A stretch of 64,000 bases of DNA from JADGNF01 sp964582085 (GTDB taxonomy: Archaea; Thermoproteota; Bathyarchaeia; Bathyarchaeales; Bathycorpusculaceae): positions 62,001 to 126,000 of the forward strand of contig CAZOPV010000009.1 in NCBI GenBank assembly GCA_964582085.1. Reading direction: 5' to 3'. The position numbers and the translations under genes were made by a program. Below are positions 22,848-31,596 of the stretch, piece after piece (position 1 is the first letter of the stretch; each line of letters opens with the position of its first letter). The notes under the pieces were generated by a model. That model saw only the letters and a program-made list of their open reading frames with translations, did not search any database and was not told the origin of the DNA.

Positions 22848-23261
22848 TCATCTTTCAATACCTAATTTCCTAAAAACATATTTTGAAAGAAGTATCACAC
22901 ATACAAGCAACGTAACCGCAGTAGCCAAAGGATAATCACCAACCCCCACAGTTAAACCAATAGCCGCTGTTGCCCACAGACTGGCAGCAGTTGTTATTCC
23001 CCGAACTTTATCTTTTTCTGCCCAGATAGTCCCTGCCCCAATGAAGCCTATGCCAGCAACAATGCCCGCGGCTATACGAGCAGGGTCTGTGCTAAAGCCC
23101 CTAGAAACTATAGTGAAAAGACACGAGCCAAGAGAGACCATCATATGAGTCCTAAGCCCCGCAGGCCTGTGGGCAAGTTCACGTTCTATCCCAACAATGC
23201 CACCAAGAACAACAGCAATTACTAAGCTGAGAAAAGTGTCAAAGGTGAGCACAGTTTCCAT
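22848..23261 (-). CDS. MgtC/SapB family membrane protein
   Basis: This is a 137-residue protein with four hydrophobic segments. It shows the MgtC marks LGGIVGIERELAHRPAGLRT, then GIGFIGAGTIW and the late ITTAASLWATAAIGLTVGVG. Family members in bacteria modulate Mg2+ homeostasis or ATP synthase under low magnesium. The small C-terminal cytoplasmic domain of longer MgtC proteins is absent, as in the short SapB-type forms. ATG start. Stands alone between two tRNA genes. Confidence 0.9.
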   Translation of the reverse strand: METVLTFDTFLSLVIAVVLGGIVGIERELAHRPAGLRTHMMVSLGSCLFTIVSRGFSTDPARIAAGIVAGIGFIGAGTIWAEKDKVRGITTAASLWATAAIGLTVGVGDYPLATAVTLLVCVILLSKYVFRKLGIER

Positions 23262-23436
23262 AATTTATGATATTTCATCTTCGCTATAAAAATTAAAAGG
23301 GTAAACCGCCATCGATTGAAATATATTACAACCAAACACGCTTACCAACATCGCTGCAAACGATGTCTTTGAACAGGCCACCACCAAAACATAAACTGCA
23401 ATTAAAAATTGGCCACTACCACAGCAAATATATTTT

Positions 23437-23587
23437 TGGTGCTGCGGGCAGGATTTGAACCTGCGAACCCCTACGGGAAAGGATTTCCCATCAGCGAGCC
23501 AATCAGGCCAAATTTTTGATCTTGAGTCCTTAGCGGAATGCACAACAATGCATTCTTTCACCTTTGACCTGGCTTGGTTACCGCAGC
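23437..23587 (-). tRNA. tRNA-Leu (anticodon CAA) with two inferred introns
   Basis: The minus strand has acceptor GCTGCGG/CCGCAGC, discriminator A and an encoded CCA (23437-23439). D-stem ACC/GGT, anticodon stem AAGGA/TCCTT around CTCAAG-A, long variable arm CCCGTAGGGG and T-arm GCAGG TTCAAAT CCTGC follow. To close the anticodon arm, 36 bases (23485-23520) must be removed after position 37, the canonical intron site. A further 27 bases (23532-23558) must go between D-arm and anticodon stem; these form a GAATGCA/TGCATTC hairpin. The mature length is then 88, normal for tRNA-Leu with CCA. The insert limits may slide by one or two A residues. Confidence 0.85.
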
Positions 23588-23631
23588 ACATTTTGCGCAA
23601 GTTAAAGACTTTTAGTTTTCTTTCTTATTAA

Positions 23632-25434
23632 TCATTTGCCGACAATTGTTTCCAGCTCAACCAGAAAGTGCTCAAACCGCTTCACACCCACCTGCCAGAA
23701 ACCACTTTGGGTAACATCTAAACCTAATAGGTTACCAATTTGTTCAGGCGACAAACCACTGCCTGCCGATAACCCCCTCTTCAACTTTGAAACAAACAGT
23801 TTGCCCTCTTCCAAATAGCTCTCATAGAGTGCATAAACAAACAATTGCGCATAAACATATGGATAGTTGTAGAAGCGGTAGTTTGCCATGTAATAGTGCG
23901 GTTTTATGGTCCACTCTGATTTCATCTCAGGAAACCACTCCACAACGTCACCGTAAATGCGATCCCGAGCCGCCACCCAGTGGTTGCAGATAACCGGGTA
24001 ATCCAAGTATTCACCCTTTTGTATGCTACCATACAGAGCCTGCTCAAACCAAACCCTGGCAGTAACCTGAAAGATAACCATACCTGCTTCATCTAAAACT
24101 AAACACAGCAAAGCTTGGCGTTCTTCATCTGATTTTGCTTCTGCTAAAAGTAAATCTGTAAGTAAAAGCTCGCCAAAAATCGAAGCAGTCTCCGCCACCA
24201 CAGCGGGTATTCTCAAATTCAGAATTGTTTGGCTACGCTGCGCGTAATAGTTGTGAGTGGCATGTCCAAGTTCATGGGCAAGGGTGAAAACATCATTCAA
24301 CGAACCAGCAAAGTTGCCGAGTATGAACGAGGATGTACCGCTGTACCAACCTGCACAAAACGCGCCATTCCGCTTTCCAAAACGGGGAAAGGCATCGATA
24401 TGTCTCTTTGAGAAAATCTCCTTAACCGCAGTTGCGTATTCATCGTCAAAGTTGCTGTAAGCTCGCACAACAAGACGTTGAGCATCTTCAAAAGTAAACC
24501 TGAAAAGAGGGGCACTTGGAAGAGGTGCAGTGAGGTCGTGGTTCCTCAAAAGAGGCAAACCCATCAACCGTGCTTTCACCTGTAAATAGCGCCTATACAA
24601 ACTCACATTCTCTTCAACTGTACGCAGTAAATTATCCACTACCGGCTGAGTAACATCGTTACTTAAAAAACTGGACTCCATAGGTGAAGCATACCCACGC
24701 CGCTCAGAAACACAAACCCAATCATTACAAATATTGCGTAATGCTGCAGCAAAAATTTCACCATCTTTCCCAAGCACCCCATAGATAACTCTGTTGGCAG
24801 ACTCACGAGTGGCACGGTCAGGATGAGACAACAACCCATTTGCTTCACCATAACTGAGCAGTTTCTTTTCTCCCAAAACAGTAACTTCAAAAAGACGAGT
24901 ATTGAGCCACTTACGTTGCAGATCCTCCCAAGCGTTTACGCCAAACTGGTCTTTTTCGATGAGAAGTTGCTCTTCAACCTCAGATAACAAATAAGCTGCC
25001 CGACCGTGTATACGCTCCAACCAATGTTTATAATTGGCTAAAACGGGATCAATAATAAACTGCGGATGTTTCGCAATTAAATCAGCCAGCTCTATCTCAA
25101 AAAAAGTCAGCTGCTTTCCCAACAGGGCTTCAAGTTTGTTAACCCTGTCATAGAGCTCTTGAGTCTTAAACGAAGTCAAATCAGCTGAAAACGACAGCGT
25201 AGCATACAGAGAAAGGGTTTGCAGTTTAGCTTTGAGCGTTTCTAATTCTCCGATGCAACAAAGCAAGCTTTTAGGTGTAAACTCATAGATTTTTCCTTTA
25301 TATTTCTGCTTAAACGCCTCAGCCAGAGCTGACACCTCAAAGATAGCTTTTTCAATGGAGATATCGTCTAAGGAGGGAAACAACTCAGATAAATTCCAAG
25401 TGACTTCAGTTTGCACCATGCTTCTACCACTCAT
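23632..25434 (-). CDS. pepF: M3-family oligoendopeptidase (PepF-like)
   Basis: The roughly 600-residue cytosolic zinc peptidase has the M3 active site AHELGHATHNYYAQRSQ and, downstream, a conserved ETASIFGELL that gives the third ligand. The C-terminal YPYVYAQLFVYALYESY and LLGLDVTQSGFW are typical of the PepF/M3B group, which cleaves short peptides. The start could be TTG 25443, ATG 25434 or ATG 25419 (MVQTEVTWNLSELFPS); the last aligns best with relatives' N-termini as I remember them. No partner gene nearby. Confidence 0.92.
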   Translation of the reverse strand: MSGRSMVQTEVTWNLSELFPSLDDISIEKAIFEVSALAEAFKQKYKGKIYEFTPKSLLCCIGELETLKAKLQTLSLYATLSFSADLTSFKTQELYDRVNKLEALLGKQLTFFEIELADLIAKHPQFIIDPVLANYKHWLERIHGRAAYLLSEVEEQLLIEKDQFGVNAWEDLQRKWLNTRLFEVTVLGEKKLLSYGEANGLLSHPDRATRESANRVIYGVLGKDGEIFAAALRNICNDWVCVSERRGYASPMESSFLSNDVTQPVVDNLLRTVEENVSLYRRYLQVKARLMGLPLLRNHDLTAPLPSAPLFRFTFEDAQRLVVRAYSNFDDEYATAVKEIFSKRHIDAFPRFGKRNGAFCAGWYSGTSSFILGNFAGSLNDVFTLAHELGHATHNYYAQRSQTILNLRIPAVVAETASIFGELLLTDLLLAEAKSDEERQALLCLVLDEAGMVIFQVTARVWFEQALYGSIQKGEYLDYPVICNHWVAARDRIYGDVVEWFPEMKSEWTIKPHYYMANYRFYNYPYVYAQLFVYALYESYLEEGKLFVSKLKRGLSAGSGLSPEQIGNLLGLDVTQSGFWQVGVKRFEHFLVELETIVGK

Positions 25435-25568
25435 TTTACACAAAATTCATAGTGGAACTATTTTCCATTTTTCTCAACATTTAACCTATCTACGGCAAAA
25501 CATAAGTATTAACTACCATAATAAACTGAATTTTAACTTAATAAAGAAGAGGAGGTGAACGGGAGAAA

Positions 25569-25907
25569 ATGGTTTTACCCATGGATATGCTGGGCGACCT
25601 ACTCGGATTCATCACAGGTGGAACACTCGCAGGCATACCAACAATCATAGTTATGGCCATTCCATTTATTGTCGGTTTGATTGTAGGCTTCCTCGTCAAA
25701 AAATTCCTCAAATGGGCAATTATAGTCGCAGTCATAGTAGTCGTAGTTGCCTACTTTGGTTTCTTTGGCTTAACTCTTGACAGTTTGAAAAACTTGGCTA
25801 CAACCTACACACCCATAGTGTACCAATATGGCATCCTACTGCTTGGAATTTTGCCACTTGGCTTAGGCTTCATAATAGGCCTCGTGTTAGGCTTCATATT
25901 CGGATAA
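25569..25907 (+). CDS. Small hydrophobic membrane protein
   Basis: The 112-residue protein has about four hydrophobic segments with glycine-rich ends (IPFIVGLIVGFLVKKFLKWA and LLLGILPLGLGFIIGLVLGF). The layout is like FUN14-type small membrane proteins, but the identity is uncertain. The ribosome binding site GGAGGTG lies upstream of ATG 25569 (GAGGAGGTGAACGGGAGAAA). Stands alone; convergent with the DUF35 gene. Confidence 0.6.
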   Translation: MVLPMDMLGDLLGFITGGTLAGIPTIIVMAIPFIVGLIVGFLVKKFLKWAIIVAVIVVVVAYFGFFGLTLDSLKNLATTYTPIVYQYGILLLGILPLGLGFIIGLVLGFIFG

Positions 25908-25967
25908 AACATAACCTCTTTTTTTCTTTAACTCAATTTTTTCAAGGAAAAAACATTGACATCAACT

Positions 25968-26369
25968 TCAAACGGGTCTAAAGCAGTACCTCTGCCATTG
26001 AGGCCAGGTTTTATCCGTTGCACAAGTCACGAAATCTATTACTAAATCCATGCCGACATTAAGCTGCTCAGCGGACACACCTAAAATCAGTCCTAGAATT
26101 CTTAACCCCTTCTCCAGCTGCACGATACCCACAGCGTAAGGCGCTATTGCTTGGAACTGAGAAGGAACAACATGAATAACGGTGTAGGTTAAGAGTTTGC
26201 CTCTCCCTGAAATTTCAAGCCACTCAAAAAGCTGCCCATAACAACTGTCGCATAAGGGACGTGGCGGCAAATGAATTTTACCACAAGTGAGACACTTACC
26301 AGCCATAAGTTTTTTTTGTTCAAGAAACTTGTAAAATTGTTCTATAGTGAAAGCCAGAGGGACACTCAT
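25968..26369 (-). CDS. DUF35 OB-fold/zinc-ribbon acyl-CoA-binding protein
   Basis: The 133-residue protein has a rubredoxin-like zinc ribbon (KCLTCGKIHLPPRPLCDSC) and then an OB-fold (GKLLTYTVIHVVPSQF, APYAVGIVQLEKGLRILG). In archaea the DUF35 protein bridges acetoacetyl-CoA thiolase and HMG-CoA synthase, channelling the intermediate into the mevalonate pathway. It starts two bases after the thiolase stop, so the two are co-expressed. The HMG-CoA synthase gene usually found with them is not next door. Confidence 0.9.
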   Translation of the reverse strand: MSVPLAFTIEQFYKFLEQKKLMAGKCLTCGKIHLPPRPLCDSCYGQLFEWLEISGRGKLLTYTVIHVVPSQFQAIAPYAVGIVQLEKGLRILGLILGVSAEQLNVGMDLVIDFVTCATDKTWPQWQRYCFRPV

Positions 26370-26371
26370 AC

Positions 26372-27544
26372 TTAGGCACTCCTGTAAATATGAACCACTG
26401 CCGTGGCACCTGAACCACCAACGTTATGAGTTAAACCAACAGAGGCACCTTTTACCTGCCGTCTCTCCGCTTGCCCCGTCAACTGAAGAAATATCTCGTA
26501 AGCTTGAGCTACACCCGTTGCACCAACAGGATGCCCCTTTGCCTTCAAACCACCACTTGTATTTACAGGTATTCTCCCACCAAGCGCAGTTTCATTTTTA
26601 TCCACGAGCTTGCCGCCTTCGCCTGCTTTACAGAAACCAAGATCCTCGTAAGCCATGATCTCCGCGAAAGTAAAACAGTCATGCACCTCCGCCACATCGA
26701 CATCCGCAGGATCCACAATAGCCATGTCATAAGCCATTTTTGCCGCCAACTTAGCAGAGTTCAAGCTGGTTAAACTTTGACGTTCATATAATCCTATGGT
26801 GTCGCTGGCTTGCCCAGAACCCACAATATGTACAGGCGTATCAGTAAATTTTGAAGCCAAATCTGGCCTAGTTAATATGACGCAACTGGCGCCATCCGTT
26901 ATCAGAGAGCAGTCATAAATCTTAAGTGGCCACGCAACCAACTTTGACGCCAAAACGGTTTCAACCGTAATCTCCTTTTGCATATGCGCCTTTGGGTTCA
27001 ATGAAGCATGATGATGATTTTTCACAGCAACTTTCGCCATCTGCTCCTCCGTAGTACCATAGGCATTCATGTGAGCAGTCGCCATCATAGCAAATAAACC
27101 TGGGAAAGTAACTCCGTGAAACTGCTCAAACGGGTAATCAGAAGCCATTGCAAGATACTCCGTCACCTCTGCCGTAGCTCTATGGGTCATCTTCTCCACA
27201 CCGCCAACTAGGACTACGTCAGCTAGACCTGAAAGCACCGCATATATACCTGAACGTAACGCAGCGCCTGACGAAGCACAAGCAGCCTCAGTTCGGGTTG
27301 CAGGAATCCCAAGCAGACCCCCCCAATCGGCTGCTGCTGAACCCATATGACCCTGATGCTCGTAGGATTCACCCATGTGACCCACAAACATCGCTTTTAT
27401 GTGTTGCTTAGGGTCTAGTTTTGGGCACCGCTCCAAGGCTTCTTTTAATGCCAACGCAAAAATTTCCCTAGCATAGAGACCGTCATGTTTACCAAATTTG
27501 GAAAGCCCAGCAGAAACTATAGAAACAAGCGGTTTTCCATTCAA
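26372..27544 (-). CDS. Acetyl-CoA C-acetyltransferase (thiolase, archaeal SCP-x type)
   Basis: The 390-residue thiolase has the nucleophile C89 in EAACASSGAAL, the middle VHDCFTFAE loop, SGGLKAKGHPVGATG with the catalytic His, and the late LTHNVGGSGATAVVHIY, which lacks the second Cys typical of bacterial biosynthetic thiolases. It condenses two acetyl-CoA or handles a similar substrate, probably in the mevalonate route with the DUF35 partner downstream. A role in fatty-acid breakdown cannot be excluded because HMG-CoA synthase is absent here. Confidence 0.92.
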   Translation of the reverse strand: MNGKPLVSIVSAGLSKFGKHDGLYAREIFALALKEALERCPKLDPKQHIKAMFVGHMGESYEHQGHMGSAAADWGGLLGIPATRTEAACASSGAALRSGIYAVLSGLADVVLVGGVEKMTHRATAEVTEYLAMASDYPFEQFHGVTFPGLFAMMATAHMNAYGTTEEQMAKVAVKNHHHASLNPKAHMQKEITVETVLASKLVAWPLKIYDCSLITDGASCVILTRPDLASKFTDTPVHIVGSGQASDTIGLYERQSLTSLNSAKLAAKMAYDMAIVDPADVDVAEVHDCFTFAEIMAYEDLGFCKAGEGGKLVDKNETALGGRIPVNTSGGLKAKGHPVGATGVAQAYEIFLQLTGQAERRQVKGASVGLTHNVGGSGATAVVHIYRSA

Positions 27545-27676
27545 ATCTACATTTACCTCTACAGCACTATTTTAGTCAGTTAATGTTTAAAGACTAGAAA
27601 AATTGCGTCATTACCTTTAAACGTTTACACGATAAGCGTTGGATAGCCTTATGTTGAAGCTGACAAGTTTAATTTT

Positions 27677-28516
27677 ATGTTCCACACAAAGAAAATGCAA
27701 CCTGCAGATTTACCCTTCGCCGTAGAACTTGCCAACACAATGAAGTGGGACATGACGACAGAAGATTTCAGCTTCAACATGAAACTTGAACCTGAAGGCT
27801 GCTTGGTTTTGTTTGATGGACAGGAAAGAGTAGGCGTCGCCACCTGCATAAACTATGGAACAGCAGGTTGGTTTGGCAACTTGGTTGTTTCCCAAGGATG
27901 CCAGAAAAGGGGAGCAGGAACATTTCTACTGAACCACGCCATAAGTTACCTACAAAACAAAGGTGTTACACTAATTGGACTCTACGCCTACCCACATTTG
28001 CTAGATTTTTATGGAAAACTAGGCTTTAAACCGGACACAGAATTTTTGGTTTTAAAAGCTAAAACTGTTTCCACTAAAAAGAATACGCAACTGAAACAGG
28101 CAGACATAGAAGACTTACAGAAAATAGTCAAGTTTGACCACCAACATTTTGGAGCTTCCAGAAAGAAGCTACTAGAACATATTTTTCTAGGTAAACAGAA
28201 TTTTTTCTATTTAATCCAAGAAAAGAGCAAGATAATCGGATACGCCGCAACAAAAATTGCAAGGGGGACAGCTGAAGTTGGACCACTAGTGTGCATTAAA
28301 AATCAACCTAAAGCCGCAGTCGCACTACTCAACGCTATTCTTTCAAAACTTAACGGCTCAGAAGGTATAATGTGCGTACCTGCTACCCAACAAGCATTAA
28401 TAGAAACCGCCACGCTTGCTGGCTTTCGGGAAGAGTCCCGCCTGTTAAGAATGTTTTTAGGTGCGCATATCGGTGAAGATTGTTGGTACTTAGCGGAGTC
28501 GCTGGAAAGAGGTTAA
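27677..28516 (+). CDS. GNAT-family N-acetyltransferase
   Basis: The 279-residue protein has an N-terminal GNAT domain with the acetyl-CoA loop VVSQGCQKRGAGTFLL and the following YPHLLDFYGKLGF. A second, degenerate GNAT-like half (about 145-275) carries GYAATKIARGTAEVGPLVC. Two-domain GNATs of this type have varied small-molecule or protein substrates; the target is unknown. The stop is one base before the GTG of the next gene, so they are coupled. Confidence 0.85.
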   Translation: MFHTKKMQPADLPFAVELANTMKWDMTTEDFSFNMKLEPEGCLVLFDGQERVGVATCINYGTAGWFGNLVVSQGCQKRGAGTFLLNHAISYLQNKGVTLIGLYAYPHLLDFYGKLGFKPDTEFLVLKAKTVSTKKNTQLKQADIEDLQKIVKFDHQHFGASRKKLLEHIFLGKQNFFYLIQEKSKIIGYAATKIARGTAEVGPLVCIKNQPKAAVALLNAILSKLNGSEGIMCVPATQQALIETATLAGFREESRLLRMFLGAHIGEDCWYLAESLERG

Positions 28517-28517
28517 C

Positions 28518-29879
28518 GTGATGACTGCTGATTTATGCAGACTATTAGTGGAGAGTTTCCTGAAAGACTCATGGAACTCAGTTAAAGCTCTAGTCGGAGA
28601 AGTTGCGGAGTTTAGTGGAAAACACAGAAGAACAGTCTCCCTGTTTAAGTTCAAAGAAAAGACAAGGATTAACCAAAGTTTTGGAGGCGAAAAATTTTTT
28701 CTGCGAGGTTCAGTAGAGTACTCCAATCCCCAGCTAACTGTGGAGGAACTCCAAGGAGTCATCGGCATAAAACTATTGGAGGTTTGCGGCAACTACTTTG
28801 CTAACCATGGTTTACGTGAGCCAGACCAAACCGATTTAGCACAAATTTGTGAACTGCTAAAAAAGCCGTCTGAAGGACGCATCGTAGGGTTCTTACTAAA
28901 CACAGATGACGTTGAAGCTGACAGGTACAGCATGAATCCGCTACGCACATCTATAGTAAACAGCGGACAAAGCGCCTTTCCAGCCGCCAACGTAAAAACC
29001 GACGAATTAAAAGTTGATGGACAATTCGTAAAAAAATATGAAGGAAAACTCATTTCCAAAATGGAAGTTGAACTGCTACAACGTCACCTTGAACTCTCAC
29101 AGGGATCCTATTTGGACTTCGTGGATTCAGTAAAGTTTGACCAGTTAGCCGCGCTCTCAAAGGTTTTTGGGATGGATTTATGTCTACCTGCATTACGAAT
29201 GCCGCTGGAAACGTTGCAGAACGAGACCCAAAACGGATTGATGCATCATCTAATCAAGGAAGTACACAGAGATTATGAAACCATTGCACAAGTTTATAGT
29301 TGCATGGGTCGCAGCATGAACAAAAGAACGACGCTTTTAACAGTGCCACATTCAAAGAAAGGATTTGGAAGTAAACGCGCTGCCCGGGGACGACTTCATT
29401 TTGATGACGCCCAGCTCACAGATGTTGCCGTCACCTACCAAGACACACAGCTTTACCCCAACGATATAGACGCGGAGGATGTTACGATCGCCAAATGTTC
29501 AGACACCTTTAAAGTAGAAGCCACCAAGTTTTCAACGTACAATTTCGCGGAAACACCATCTTCACCACAGTTCCTCTTGTACTCACTGGGGTCACCCGAA
29601 GATGCCGCCTTGTGGCATGGTGTAGGTGCCTTTGCGTCGCCTCAGTTGCTACAAAGCTGCGCCCAAATACGGAACAAATGCAGACAAGGACTATTTGACG
29701 GGGTGATAAGCAAGTTTGATATACGAAGCAAGGTACCACTACAGTTAAATTTGGTGCCGACCGGCATGTGGGTTCACCCTGTTCACCACAACATAGATGC
29801 AAGCGTCGGCTGTGTAGAGGAACCATTAGATTTGACCCGTATGAGCATGAAAATTGAGCATTTATCCAGGTTCACTTGA
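28518..29879 (+). CDS. Uncharacterised 453-residue protein
   Basis: I do not recognise this protein. It is soluble, without signal or membrane segment. Notable parts are the basic patch HSKKGFGSKRAARGRLHFDD (about 270-290), a histidine-rich WVHPVHHNID near residue 420 and PLRTSIVNSGQSAFPA mid-way. It starts GTG-ATG right after the GNAT stop. The next gene, with an HExxH motif, follows after 27 bases, suggesting a three-gene transcript. A C-terminal GMWVHPVHHNIDASVGC could bind metal. Confidence 0.55.
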   Translation: MMTADLCRLLVESFLKDSWNSVKALVGEVAEFSGKHRRTVSLFKFKEKTRINQSFGGEKFFLRGSVEYSNPQLTVEELQGVIGIKLLEVCGNYFANHGLREPDQTDLAQICELLKKPSEGRIVGFLLNTDDVEADRYSMNPLRTSIVNSGQSAFPAANVKTDELKVDGQFVKKYEGKLISKMEVELLQRHLELSQGSYLDFVDSVKFDQLAALSKVFGMDLCLPALRMPLETLQNETQNGLMHHLIKEVHRDYETIAQVYSCMGRSMNKRTTLLTVPHSKKGFGSKRAARGRLHFDDAQLTDVAVTYQDTQLYPNDIDAEDVTIAKCSDTFKVEATKFSTYNFAETPSSPQFLLYSLGSPEDAALWHGVGAFASPQLLQSCAQIRNKCRQGLFDGVISKFDIRSKVPLQLNLVPTGMWVHPVHHNIDASVGCVEEPLDLTRMSMKIEHLSRFT

Positions 29880-29906
29880 CAAACAACTGCCATGGTGTAG
29901 TGCGGC

Positions 29907-30434
29907 ATGGTGGATTTTGAGTTTTTGATATGGAAACTTTTTAGATTCCTAAAAAAAATGCGTATTCAAGGGTTGTTAGATCCGATTTTGATGACGCGGA
30001 ATTTTACTGATTATTTTGTTGGATTTGAGCAAGTTGATGCGGTCAGAGGCATTTTCGGAGAAAAAACCGAAGAAATATTACGCAATCTGAAAGTAAAATT
30101 CGTTCTTTTTGGCTACATGGGAGTAGATACAGCGGATGGTCACCTCATAATTAACAGGCGCTACCTCAAAAACGGTGACAAAGAAGACATCTACCTAGAT
30201 GTAATTCACGAGTTGGTTCACGTAAGGCAATGGTTAGAAGGAAAAGACCTTTTTGACCCACGTTTCGAGTATGCGGACAGATTGACAGAAATTGAAGCAT
30301 ACGCTTATACAGTTAATGAGGCACGAAAGTTAGGCTGGCCTGATTCACGGATTTGCCAATATTTGAAGACGGAATGGTTAAGTAAAAAAGAATTGCAAAA
30401 ATTAGCAAAGAACATAAACGTCAAATGCAGTTAA
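29907..30434 (+). CDS. Putative zinc-dependent metallopeptidase-like protein (HELVH)
   Basis: The 175-residue cytoplasmic protein has VIHELVHVRQWLEGKD, an HExxH zinc motif at about 110-114, and a downstream acidic run RLTEIEAYAYTVNEARKLG that may give the Glu third ligand in gluzincin manner. The N-terminal third (FEFLIWKLFRFLKKMRIQGL) is basic and helical. It resembles small stand-alone HExxH proteins of unknown role. Probably co-transcribed with the two genes upstream. Confidence 0.65.
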   Translation: MVDFEFLIWKLFRFLKKMRIQGLLDPILMTRNFTDYFVGFEQVDAVRGIFGEKTEEILRNLKVKFVLFGYMGVDTADGHLIINRRYLKNGDKEDIYLDVIHELVHVRQWLEGKDLFDPRFEYADRLTEIEAYAYTVNEARKLGWPDSRICQYLKTEWLSKKELQKLAKNINVKCS

Positions 30435-30475
30435 CTACGCCATAAGTAACTCCCTACAAGGGCAGAGATTTACAA

Positions 30476-31015
30476 TCAGAGTTTTGATTTTTTGTAGATT
30501 TCTTCTTTCCATTTTCGCTGCCAGCTAGCCCACCCAGTTTTAACTAGACCCTCTCGTAACTGCGGTCGCTCTGCAACCCAGTCTATAAAAGCCCAAAACC
30601 TGCTCTTTTCACTTAAAACTTCTTGTGGCACTCCCTCTTGGGCACACCACCGCAAGTAACCCCTCTCCACCATGTCCTTCAGTTCGCCTGTATCTTCAAC
30701 TTTGATCACAGTGTAGCCACGGTTTTGCAAATGCACCCGCACTCCAGACAGTACATAGTTGCTACACACCTTGAAGCAGGTTTCATAATCAGCTTTCATC
30801 ACTTCTATAATTTCATCTGCAATCCTCACCGCATCCGCCAGATACTTTTTTGCCTCAAAATGTGGCGATTGAAAAGAAGAAGTGGGAATTCTCCGCTCCA
30901 TAAGCATCGGATTTGGTGGCTTTATTGCCCCAACAACTACACCAAGCAAAAGATCACTCCAGCCTGCAGCATCTATAATAATCTCCTTTTTTGAAACAAA
31001 GCACTGCAAACCCAA
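30476..31015 (-). CDS. Conserved hypothetical protein, possible RNase H-like fold
   Basis: The 179-residue protein begins with KKEIIIDAAGWSDLLLGVVV, a beta-strand with acidic tip as in RNase H-like folds. AIKPPNPMLMERRIPTSSF, a long helix (KKYLADAVRIADEIIEVMKA) and a Trp/Arg-rich tail follow. The fold comment is a guess from the N-terminus only. It lies just after the hairpin that ends the rpo operon and has its own start at ATG 31015. Confidence 0.45.
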   Translation of the reverse strand: MGLQCFVSKKEIIIDAAGWSDLLLGVVVGAIKPPNPMLMERRIPTSSFQSPHFEAKKYLADAVRIADEIIEVMKADYETCFKVCSNYVLSGVRVHLQNRGYTVIKVEDTGELKDMVERGYLRWCAQEGVPQEVLSEKSRFWAFIDWVAERPQLREGLVKTGWASWQRKWKEEIYKKSKL

Positions 31016-31117
31016 ATCTAACCACCGAACGTACAGTCAACTATACAGTACACTCACTTTTCTGTTTTCTCCCAAAAACAACCTTCCAAAAAACAAACAA
31101 ACGGATTATGAATTAAA

Positions 31118-31142
31118 CTAAGCGATTTACATAATCGCTTAG
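31118..31142 (-). terminator. Hairpin terminator of the rpoB-rpoA-rpl30e-nusA operon
   Basis: CTAAGCGATT and AATCGCTTAG form a perfect 10-bp stem with a 5-base loop (TACAT), 19 bases past the nusA stop. On the minus strand TTTAATT follows. It is the strongest hairpin in this part of the window. Confidence 0.72.
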
Positions 31143-31161
31143 CTCCAAACAAGACAAAGAA

Positions 31162-31587
31162 CTAAGAGATGCTCACATTCTGGATGTCAAAATATCGCTT
31201 CGCCAAAAACCGTAAGCGCTCAGCGTTCTTGCCGTTTTTACCTATCGCAACACCCTTGTCCTTAGGGTTTATTGTTACAACTGCCATTTTCTTACCATCT
31301 GTGCGCTCAGTTACACGAACTTCACGCACCGCCGCAGGTTTAAGGGCATTTTTTATGAATTGAACAGGATCTTCACTGTATTCAATGATTTCCTGCTTCT
31401 TGCCTGTCATTCGCTCCAAGGTATGGATGTTACGTCCACCTTTCCCAATTGCAACACCTACTTGCCCCTGGTTCACAATGAAAATTACGCGGCCACCTTC
31501 CTCGTCTATTATGCAGTCTTTCACACTAGCACCGCTGACATTTTCAAACAAAGCAATGTAACGCATCTCTTCCGCGGTGATTTTTAT
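31162..31587 (-). CDS. nusA: NusA-like transcription elongation factor, two KH domains
   Basis: This short archaeal NusA has KH1 (EGGRVIFVVNQGQVGVAIGK then GGRNIHTLE) and KH2 (VAIGKNGKNAERLRFLAKRY), and lacks the bacterial N-terminal RNAP-binding and S1 domains. It binds RNA during elongation or termination. The first ATG (31566) starts at MRYIALFEN. The same frame upstream reads IKITAEE back to the L30e stop, and relatives begin with such residues. ATA 31585-31587 is thus the best upstream start, though ATG 31566 would also make a working protein. Last gene of the rpo operon. Confidence 0.86.
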   Translation of the reverse strand: MKITAEEMRYIALFENVSGASVKDCIIDEEGGRVIFIVNQGQVGVAIGKGGRNIHTLERMTGKKQEIIEYSEDPVQFIKNALKPAAVREVRVTERTDGKKMAVVTINPKDKGVAIGKNGKNAERLRFLAKRYFDIQNVSIS

Positions 31588-31596
31588 GCCACTCGT

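Noticed and set aside
23265..23600. Minus-strand ORF of 111 codons over tRNA-Leu
   Set aside because: It is a shadow of the intron-containing tRNA gene.
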